Positions 55,772 to 64,000 of a stretch of 64,000 nucleotides of DNA are shown here, piece after piece. How positions within the stretch are numbered: position 1 is the stretch's first letter; every line of letters starts with the position of its first letter. Below the pieces are notes generated by a model. That model did not search any database. It was not told the DNA's origin and was given only the letters and a program-made list of their open reading frames with translations. Where the stretch lies: the NCBI GenBank assembly GCA_002794785.1, contig NBBA01000003.1, positions 62,001-126,000 on the forward strand, read 5' to 3'. Source of the stretch: Coniferiporia sulphurascens (Eukaryota; Basidiomycota; Agaricomycetes; Hymenochaetales; Hymenochaetaceae). The position numbers were made by a program, and so were the translations under genes.

Positions 55772-57429
55772 TCACTCGCCATCCGTCCGTCCTCCATCGT
55801 CGCCGTCCTCATTGGGCTCAGAGTCTTCCCGAGTCGCGGAGAAGCCCTCCTTGCGCATTCGCTGCTGTTCACTTAGCTCATCGCGCTGCATAAGCTTGGA
55901 GTTGAGGTCAGCCTGGAGCTTCCTGAGGGCATCTTCGAACCGACGCTATATCAAAGCAGATCAGTAAGGGGCAGACCATTCAAGAAAGGAATAGTTGAAG
56001 CGTACCCTAATGAGTGGATTAGCGGAGCTCGCAATCTCGGTGTTCTTCTTCATGACAGCGGCTTCCAGGTCACGAATTTCTTCATTCAGCAACCGGCGAG
56101 CTTGCACCGCTTCATCGTCCTCGTCTTCATCTTCGTCCTCCTCGTCACTCGCATCTTCGTCATCTTCGTCGCCATCCTCGTCCTCATCTCCTTCCTCGTC
56201 CTCATCGCCCAAGGCGAGGTCGAGCTCCGCCGCAAGCTCCTCATCTATTTCTCCCTCGTCTTCATCCTCCGAACCAGACTCCCCATCGGCGCCGGCACCC
56301 GGTGTGAGCGCATCAACGGCATCAGAGCCCTGGTGTCCAGCCTCTTGGGTATCAAGTGCCCCTGGCTCATTGTCTATGTACTCAGAGTCGGACAGATCGG
56401 GATTGACGTTCTCAAGAACGTCTAAGGATAAAATAGGTGTGTGAGGTGGCAGGCATACATAGAACTTCGCGAGTTTCATACCGTATCGGACCTGGCTTGC
56501 GTTGGCATCTTCTTCCAGAAGACGTTCTACCTCTTGCTCCACGGTCTCTATAGTCTTTATATACCCCTTCAGAACCTGCTACGAGGACGGTTGCAATTTT
56601 GTACTAACCCTCTTGTTCAACCTTTTCCTAAATCGCCGTTTTCGCACATAGTGCAGTGGTGGCGTTATTCCATGCGGCCAAATAAATTCATCGATGTTGA
56701 ACCCTTTTTGGTTGGCCACTGCTTCTTCAGAGTCGATTTTGTTCTCTACGACAAGCATCTATAGAGAGGGATGAGCCAATGTAGCTGAATGTAAGGACGG
56801 CTGCGCTACCTGGCAGATATCGGCAACCTTGAACATCTGTTTGTTGTCGAGAGTCTTTTGGGACTCGATGATGCAGGGGAGGTCTACCAGTTTTGACGAG
56901 TATAGCGAGTTTCCGATGTGAAAGACGGCCCTGCGTGAATCTACGCGATATTCAGTATAGGATAGGACGCTAGTCAGGAGAGGAATTTACCCTTAAACTT
57001 AAACCAAAGGTCATTACTCGCCTCTCGTGAGGACACTATTTTTCTGAGTCTATCACAGTCCTCGCCGGGCGGTATACGCAGAATGAATTGCTCCTCAAAA
57101 GTGAGATCCTCGTCGTCGGAGTCGAGCTCACGGTCGTAGGCTCCCAGAAAAGATGTACCCGAGGCCATAGCAGCTGTTGCTTTTTCGCTGAGCTTTAACT
57201 TCAGCTTTGGCTGTGCCTTCGTTTTTGCATTGGAGGAGCGCGTCATGCGTTCGTTCGCCTGCCCCGGTGCGACAGGCGGCGTGCTGCGATGCCGCGTCGA
57301 GCGCATGACGGACTCGGCGATGGTGCGCGGCGGACGGCCATAGAAAGCCTGAGAGTCAACAGAGTCTGCGGGCTGCGTTGGCTCCTGCGACGGCTCATCG
57401 TCAACTACAATAAGGTCGTCGTCGTCCAT
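55772..57429 (-). CDS. TAF7: TFIID subunit TAF7 (TAFII55)
   Basis: Starts MDDDDLIVVDDEPSQ. After a disordered, basic stretch, the TAFII55 N-terminal domain begins at FEEQFILRIPPGEDCDRLRK. It continues over exons with RRAVFHIGNSLYSSKLVDLP, CIIESQKTLDNKQMFKVADI, CQMLVVENKID and the hallmark DEFIWPHGITPPLHYVRKRR. A very acidic region of ~75 residues (about 56100-56260) and a coiled coil (EEIRDLEAAVMKK, RRFEDALRKLQADLN) follow, ending RTDGE with TGA at 55774-55772. TAF7 binds TAF1 and regulates its activity. Exon joins are inferred from frame. Divergent from the UTP25 gene with ~150 bp between starts. Confidence 0.93.
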
Positions 57430-57576
57430 GTTGTGGTTGAGGACACAGGCGCCTCTGTCCGGGGCAACTGTAGTGTTCGAAGAGCACGGTATTACGTAAG
57501 AACGTCGATCCCGTCTAAATTTTGAAGTCGACTCCTCTGCAACTGGCCGGACTCAGTCCCTCAACATACGGCGGCC
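57430..57576. promoter_or_regulatory. short divergent promoter, TAF7 and UTP25
   Basis: Only 147 bp separate the start codons of TAF7 (-) and UTP25 (+), so both core promoters must share or overlap this segment. Confidence 0.5.
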
Positions 57577-60095
57577 ATGGACGACGACAATTTGACAACG
57601 ACGAAGCTGCTCACTCTACTCAACGTTTCTGCAACGAAAGCGGGGAAGCGCAAGCGTCTGTACGACGACAGTATCCCGTCCGTCAAACTCAATAAACGCA
57701 AGTCTGTTCGGCTTTCAGACGACACAATCGTCCACAATATACCTCCGCCTCCCGAGGAAACCCATGAAGTCGCCGTCGATGATATCGCAGATGTGGAGAA
57801 GCAGACTGTAGGGGGGAAGGTCGGTAAAGCGGATGAAGAGAAAGAGGATGAGCGTAAGTCTTATGCCTCGATAAATACTGGAGGCGTGTCTAATAAGGCC
57901 CGTAATCAGCGAACTCGAGCTCGTTTCAAATGCATTTCGGCGTTGAAGTTCCATACCTAACGGAGAGGACAAAGTCCTCTGTCGACAATAGAAACTGGAA
58001 AATGAATAAAGCAAAGAAGGATAGACTTGGGATGGTTGCGGAATACCTACCAGAAGGATATGCAGCTCAGAGTGCAGAGGTAGCATCTGTGCGTTCAAGT
58101 TCCTTCAATACGTTGAACATTCTTAACGCATTCCTGTTAGCTTACCGAGAAGTTGTCGGCGCATTTCAAAAAACAACAAGAAAAGTTGCCAAAAGGTACG
58201 CCTTATGCCGCAACAAATGGCTGCAGCTGACCCATATTTTCAGATCTCAAGGCATTACAAGACGCATTGTTATCCGAGATTACGACATACCAAGACTTTT
58301 TCCTTCCCCGATTGGCCCACGAGAGTCACCCTTCCGTGCGCAATGCAGTTACTCTTCATGCCTTTAATCACATCACAAAGTAAGCCTTTCTTTCCCCTCG
58401 TACTTGGCAAACTGAAACCTTATGATCCCAGAAAGCGTCGACGTATTTTAAAAAACAATGAGCGCATTGCTCATAGCGCCAAGAACCCCGGCAGTTCGTT
58501 AAATTCGGAAATACGCGACCAAGGGTTTACGCGTCCCTCCGTTCTCATCCTTCTCCCGTTCCGCTCCTGGGCGCTCCGCTGGGTAGAATCTCTTACTGAA
58601 CACACTCCTAAACCTGAGTATCAAGTGGAGAACCATGCACGATTCTTGGCAGAATACGATTTGCCCCCGGATGCTGCGGACAAGCTTGAGACCGCACCCC
58701 CGGGGACGTACCCACCGGACCACATAGAAATGTTCAGGGGCAATATCGACGATAGTTTCCGACTTGGTGTAAAGTTCACTAGGAAAAGCGTGAAGCTCTT
58801 CGCGGACTTCTATCAGTGCGACTTAATTATTGCAAGCCCTCTCGGCCTGAGGATGTCGATTGAGAAAGAGGGGTATGTAGCCTGACCTTTCATTCATTCC
58901 ATATTAAATACCCATTTTTTACAGTAATGGGGATTTTCTCTCTTCAATTGAGATGCTCGTCGTTGACCAGATGGATGCGCTGAGCATGCAAAATTGGGAG
59001 CATTTGCAGGTTTGTTGTCCCTGTTTCTTTTATACCGGAGTTTACTTTAACCAGCAATCCAAAGTTTGTACTCTTCAACCTGAACGGGCTGCCGAAAGAG
59101 ACGCGGGACGCCGATTTCTCGCGGATAAAGCCATGGTACCTTGACGGCCAGTAAGCTATTCCACCCATTATAACGTAGATGGCTAGAATTAAGCCTGAGA
59201 ATAGTGCGGCATACCTGCGTCAGACAATCATGCTCTCTCCATACGAGACACCAGAATTTAGGCATCTGTTTAACGCAACACTCAAAAACGTAGGCGGAAA
59301 GAAGCGAATAGAGGGTCCGTATGGCCCCGTTCAAGTCCCTGAAGGAGTATCACAGGTGAGCGGCCTCTTTCAAGAAAGTGAAGTTTCGCCTAATAGAAAT
59401 TAGTCTTTTGTTAGCTTCGAATGTCAGAGCCACAAAGAGGAATCAGAAAGGCGATTCCAATATTTCAGCACAAAGGTTCGTTAGGGGGACGTTTATACAT
59501 ACCTTCGGTAGCTAATTTCATCATCAACCAACTCAGACCCTGCCCGCAATTATGAAGTCTGCTGTGCAAAGCGCAAACACGGTCATCTTTGTGTCATCGT
59601 CCTTTGATTTCATTCGAGTCGAAAACCATCTACGCAAGACAGGGATATCCTTTGCAACACTTTCTGAGTGCGTATTCGCGACAGTACTCTTTGAGTCTCC
59701 TAGTCCTTTTACTAAAGGAGCAATGTAGGTATTCTTCAAACCAGGACATTTCCCGAGCGCGTCAAGCGTTTTTTACGGGCAAAAAATCATTCTTGTTAGT
59801 TAGCGAAAGATTCCACTTTTTCCGAAGGTAAGCTTTCAGTTTTAGTTTAACCATGCTATTTGTTCAACAGAGTCACATATACAGGTACAAAATCCGAGGC
59901 GTGCGGAATGTCATTTTCTACGGGCTGCCTGATCACACGCAATTCTACACCGAGTTTTTGGCTTTCCCTTTCCTTGATGATGGTGTCGAAGCGGCAGATA
60001 TTACCTGCAAAGCACTGTATTGCAAGTACGACTGGATGCGACTAGAACGGATTGCGGGGACAGAAAGTGCGCTGGAGTTGGTGAAGCAGGTCTAG
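57577..60095 (+). CDS. UTP25: U3 small nucleolar RNA-associated protein 25 (Utp25/DEF family)
   Basis: [16 protein letters not shown] starts a disordered basic N-terminus. Exon 2 brings [17 protein letters not shown]. The joined frame then reads [76 protein letters not shown] and [20 protein letters not shown]. Next are [39 protein letters not shown] and the C-terminal helicase-like domain ([39 protein letters not shown]), ending LELVKQV. Utp25 is a degenerate DEAD-box-like nucleolar protein of the small-subunit processome, needed for 18S rRNA maturation. The family lacks classical catalytic motifs, as here. About nine short introns are needed; I traced most by frame. Confidence 0.92.
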
Positions 60096-60467
60096 ATGGC
60101 GTATATTTTTTATGTGAACTTGCCTCGGGACTGTATCAGTAATATCTGCCTTCGATGCAAGAAACCCTCGATTTCTGTGATATTTTTTTGTAGAATGCTT
60201 TTTCCCCTCGTTGAATCCAGTTTTCCGTTGAATTCAATGCATCTCACCAATTAGTGGAGGCGACAACTTGAACAGGAAGCGCCGATCACCGCGCGCAGGC
60301 ATCGCTCTGCGACCTGAGTCTGGTCTAAACATCCTAATGTCTCCCACTCGATAGAACGCCTCAACTTTTACAAAACTCGGCCTGAAAGTCCTAGTTTCTT
60401 TTAATACTGAATAGACCTTATCGACTTTGGAGCAATTGATTGCTCAGCTGGCTTATCTTTCTATCTC
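60096..60467. promoter_or_regulatory. intergenic, promoter of the membrane-protein gene
   Basis: No gene visible. It contains a T-rich UTP25 3' UTR (60100-60220) and the upstream region of the next plus-strand gene. Confidence 0.45.
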
Positions 60468-61889
60468 ATGGACGGCAACACCAGTTCAGTCCACCAGGGA
60501 AGCTCTAGCTCTTCTGTGGTGCATCCAAAGCCGCCAACGCCTTTGCTAGTTATGCAAATTGAGGACGACTCGCTAATACCGAATGCGCCAGTGGTGGTAG
60601 ACCCTCCGCCGCCTTATCCGGCACGCGAACGTCGTACACGCGGAGACCGCGCTCGGGCGCGCAGGGCGGCGCAGTCGTCTGTGGCTGGCACCCTTTCTGC
60701 ATCCTCAAGTAATGCACACGTCCACGGAATGTCCGAGGACTCTTCAGCATACTCGCAAGAGGAGCACATGCCTTTGTCTCCAGCGGAGGACGATACGGAG
60801 TCAACGCCCCTGCTGCCGCAGCGCCGCAGGCCGCGCACGTTATCTCATTCAACTGCAGTTTCGACACATTCCATCGCACATACCGTATTCTCGCTCTTCG
60901 AGTCGGATGATGTGGATGCAAGGGAAGAGGAAGATCAAGAGATGACTAGAGAGGAGGATGGGCTGCAGAATACGGTTTTGGCGGCTACGGCTTCGCGAAG
61001 GAGTGTAAGACGGTACTTTAGACCGCTTTGGCGAGGGGCCTACTATCGTCCACTCGCTCATCTCCTGTTTATCAACTTTTTCTATGCTCTCTTAGCGTTC
61101 TTGTATCTGTTCGCCGGGACGTTGGTGAGCACCAGATTTTGCCTATCTCTTGTATGCGGGATTACATCCCTGATTTTATGGGACCGAGAAATACTACGGG
61201 TATTTGCCGCGAATGGACAATTGCGTAGTGTTAACGCACAACTTTAACTGTCTACTCTCCCGGGATGTCGTACTTCATAAGCTTTTTCTGACCTTCTGGA
61301 CTTTAGACAGGCACTACTTTGCTAATCGCCTTGCCTCTCGGCGCCGTGCTCTGCTGGCTAAATTTGGCGGGCGCTCGCGTCTTTGCCAGGGGAGAGGTAA
61401 CACTGCCCCTCCCTCTCTTCTTTGGTTACAGAGTCTGATGCCTTTTCTTGTGCGGCAGATCGCTCTTCAAACGTTTTTCCATGGACCCCTGCCAACTCAA
61501 TTTCCCGTTCCACCCTACCCTATTTTCAACCGCCCTAGCTCCACTCCCTCTACTATTGAAGCAGGTCAACCGACGCCACAGGGCCGGCCTTCATTCCTGC
61601 GGAACACCTACACTATGGTATGATTTACACATTAGCTCCGCATTGCCTGCACTTCGGTAACACTATCATGGGCTTTCAGTTCACAGATCAGACCTCCTAT
61701 CAGGCTATCTTTTACTTTTTGGTCATAAAGCCTAGTATAACATTATTTTTGACCATTGCACTTCTTGTTCTGGTGCCTGTAGCGTTCGTGCTCGTGGTCC
61801 CTGCACCAGCCATGCTCCGGGCTGTCAAGCGTATCGGCATATGGCAAGCGAGCATAGCGCTGGAAGGACTGCTGCGACCTCGACTCTGA
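60468..61889 (+). CDS. multi-pass membrane protein of unknown function
   Basis: The N-terminal ~180 residues are cytosolic-looking: PPPYP motif, basic RERRTRGDRARARR and acidic SAEDDTESTPLLPQRR. Hydrophobic segments follow: LAHLLFINFFYALLAFLYLF, then (after an inferred 178-nt intron 61124-61301 to a CTTTAG acceptor) TTLLIALPLGAVLCWLNLAG. After a short GTAACA...TTACAG intron comes SLMPFLVRQIALQTFF with a Pro-rich loop. A further intron (after NTYTM) leads to FTDQTSYQAIFYFLVIKPSI and TIALLVLVPVAFVLVVPAPA. That makes about four membrane spans. The end RPRL may be a real stop, or a final intron could follow. Function not recognised; PPxY and dileucine-like signals suggest a sorted membrane protein, inference only. 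Confidence 0.72.
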
Positions 61890-62937
61890 CGGAATGGGGG
61901 ACGCTTCGTGACAATGGCAACCTTACTCGCCCCGCGTCTGGACTCTTGGTCAGGCGGCCCTCCTTTCCGTTAATTTCAGATAATTGTCACACACCATTTC
62001 GGAGCACGTCTGGGGCATGCCAAAGCTTACCCGCGAAGCATGTCGGAGCTGCGAAACGGGCTACGTCCGCATCATCCTTTGTCTTCCGCCGGAAAGCAGC
62101 GTGTTTTTATTTCCTCCGAGGGAACGGCCCGGAACTTGCCTGCGACTTGCCGTATCCTCCTCGAACTTCTTGACCTTACTTTCCAGTACTTTGACTACTC
62201 TCCCGCTTTCTTCTGAATACTCTACAGCTGCGAGTCTACCACATGTATGCGTGGTCGTATTCCGACCGTTGTCATCACACAGATAATTGCATTGGCTTCT
62301 TAATTTGGATCCTCGCTTTTTCTTCGACTGTCCTGCTGTGTGGCATCGGCAAATTGTGTGTTTCGAGGATATCTGCTGAAAAAATAATGTGTCACGGGTT
62401 TCCGTGAATTGGCAAAGGAACTAACTAACAAGGGAATTTGGAGCTTCACCCCCGAGCATCAACGCCGCCGAACTAAAAGGTCCGCTCGCTTGAGACCACC
62501 AGTACCTGTGTGTAAATAAGAAGAACGCGACCCTCAACTTATAGACGCGCACGAGCCTATAGAGGGAGAATCTTGCGAGGAGTCTCCGAGATTCCTACGC
62601 TGAGCGCAAGGGGGGTACATTCTCCAAGATGGAAGGAAAGGAAAGCCTCTTGCCCCGCAAAATAAAAATGTGTATGGATACTAGCGTGGGCTCTTGCTAA
62701 GAGGAGAACGAGAGAATCATGCCCGAAGGAATAGGCGGAACTTGTTGTGGCTTCGCTCCCTTCCGCGCTGCTATTGTCACCGAGTCGGAAACCACCCTTC
62801 GTACACAACAATATAGACCCGCCGCACCGTGAGACGTGCGACGCCGCCGGCGATAGGAGACGAGAATATAATTCGATTCACAATGTGAGTACTACAGCCC
62901 AGAAGAGACAGGAATCCATGCAGGGTAGCATTGGTTC
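61890..62937. other. convergent intergenic, no gene recognised
   Basis: Plus-strand frames over 61984-62286 have some protein-like stretches but look like 3' UTR or chance frames. No repeat or RNA gene was seen. The right end contains the probable 3' UTR of the AA8 gene. Confidence 0.4.
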
Positions 62938-64000
62938 TACAGCGCCTCGCTTTCAAAACGGTTGTTGTTGTTGAGGAAATTGATGACCTGTGTGAGAAAA
63001 TATGTAAAGAAAAGAACAGTCTGGAGTGTCGCGGAACTCACGTCGGTGTAAGCCGAAGTCTGCGCGGATGCAACTAGTGGCGTTTAATTTTAATTAATGT
63101 ACAGTCCTCAAAGTCGAAGCTTAACTTACGATCAACGGTAACTAATGTTATTATCGGAAGGTCAGCCTTTTCGTTTGAGAGAAAAATGTGACGGATGACG
63201 CTTACAGAAGTTAATATCATTCGGATCATGCGGGAGCAGGTCCGAGCCAGGATCAGTCGGGTCAAGGACTGCCGCCGACTGTGTGGCTACTGCGAAAGAC
63301 ATGAATGAACTCGCAGACGTGGGGTCAAGCGACCCAGCCTATCCAATGGTGAGATAGATTCTTGCTAACGCGCTAAATGCACCAATTAAAAACCGCTCAC
63401 AGGCCACACCGTGCAATTTTGGCACCGGAAGTTGAGCGTCGTTGTTGTGGCGTTGGCCCTTGATGACTGAATGATCGAGATCTGGGGCCTGTGATTTTTA
63501 CCCAAGAGTGTCAGTGGAGATGTTCAAATACAGGATGAACTTTGAGGCTCAACGATCGCTGCGATGCACAACTCACCCTTCATACAGGGCTGGAAGTGTA
63601 TACTCACTGTTGGATTTCCCGTCAATATAAATGAAAAACAAAAACGAAGAAATAATCTCACGTCGTGTAGCGAGGAGAGACAACACCAGTCTGACCAATA
63701 CCCTTGCTCCAGGCACCGAGCAGCAGGCCGTTCGTCATGCCCTCTGAGCCAAGACTTATTCCCGCATAGCTGTACGACGCGGGAAAGCTGATGAAGCCTA
63801 TGAACTCGGTGGCAGTGGAGTCATCCGGAAGACTCATTCCAAAGGTAATGTTCCAGAATGGGTCCTGATACGCCTGGTAGGTGATAGAGGTTCCCGTTGA
63901 TGTATCTGTGAAAGGTACCGACGACTGGCAGTAGGCGCCTAGAAGGACAATACATATGTTGAATTGTTTGTAGTAAGCATCAGAAGGCAGCAGAAAAACA
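62938..64000 (-). CDS. CDH-type cytochrome domain (AA8) protein, 5' end outside the window
   Basis: Read on the minus strand from the window edge: YCQSSVPFTDTSTG, ITYQAYQDPFWNITFGMSLP, DSTATEFIGFISFPASYSYA and GISLGSEGMTNGLLLGAWSK. Later exons give ISIIQSSRANATTTTLNFRC, CQNCTVWP and AAVLDPTDPGSDLLPHDPND. This is the pattern of the extracellular b-type cytochrome domain of cellobiose dehydrogenase and stand-alone AA8 proteins, which pass electrons to lytic polysaccharide monooxygenases. The paired Cys in CQNC and the PTDPGSDL tail fit. The final small exons give NF-SSTLRT, TSAYTD and VINFLNNNNRFESEAL with TAG at 62940-62938, so no flavodehydrogenase follows. Signal peptide and start codon lie beyond 64000. 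Confidence 0.8.

Noticed and set aside
55995..56444. 149-codon Ser-rich plus-strand frame
   Set aside because: It is the complement of the acidic Asp/Glu tract of TAF7 and has no independent support.
61984..62286. Plus-strand 100-codon frame after the membrane-protein gene
   Set aside because: No homology-like motif, and its position and composition suit 3' UTR sequence.

Overview
The window is nuclear DNA from a filamentous basidiomycete, most likely an Agaricomycete. Genes are split by short introns (mostly 45-75 nt, GT-AG with a few GC-AG). The gene content is fungal: NIMA-type kinase, TAF7/TAF12, Nse4, Utp25 and a Chz1-like chaperone. A mushroom-type F-box protein, a flavin monooxygenase with an NTF2-like N-terminus and a CDH-type cytochrome (AA8) protein point to a wood- or litter-decaying lineage. 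No rRNA, tRNA, CRISPR or prokaryotic feature was found.

Layout. 1.5-3.1 kb: unidentified protein (-). 3.1-8.06 kb: gene desert. 8.06-10.9 kb: NIMA-like kinase (+). 11.4-13.1 kb: unidentified coiled-coil protein (-). 13.6-19.1 kb: complete copia-type LTR retrotransposon (-) with a 5-bp target duplication. 19.85-20.97 kb: aldo-keto reductase (+). 21.4-22.9 kb: type I arginine methyltransferase PRMT1 (-). 23.4-23.7 kb: TA-flanked inverted-repeat MITE. 23.7-30.75 kb: full-length LINE (+) with poly(A) tail and 12-bp target duplication; its ORF2 carries a 559-bp solo LTR. 31.4-32.5 kb: HAC1/XBP1-like bZIP gene (+) whose two halves lie in different frames, joined by what looks like an unconventional (IRE1-type) intron. 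33.0-33.5 kb: Chz1-like chaperone (-). 33.9-36.1 kb: membrane/lipid-type unknown (+). 36.9-48.3 kb: two copies of a ~1.4-kb dispersed repeat bracket a stretch with a gelsolin-like gene remnant, an apparently complete flavin monooxygenase, a CDC23/APC8 N-terminal relic and a P-loop fragment; only the left repeat copy holds a second MITE. 48.5-62 kb: dense housekeeping block with proteasome alpha3, Nse4, TAF12, an F-box protein, TAF7, Utp25 and a multi-pass membrane protein. 62.9 kb to the end: 3' part of an AA8 cytochrome-domain protein (-).

How it works together. The conserved genes serve proteostasis and chromatin (proteasome alpha3, HAC1/XBP1-like UPR factor, Chz1, PRMT1, Nse4, two TFIID subunits, Utp25) and are not an operon or biosynthetic cluster. 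Several pairs are divergent with short shared promoters (TAF12/F-box, TAF7/UTP25, Chz1/33.9-kb gene). The most interesting items are the HAC1-like unconventional intron, the copia primer site matching an internal initiator-tRNA segment, the nested solo LTR inside the LINE, and the empty-site/filled-site pair for the second MITE. All splice models were derived by hand from frame and splice motifs, without transcript data.
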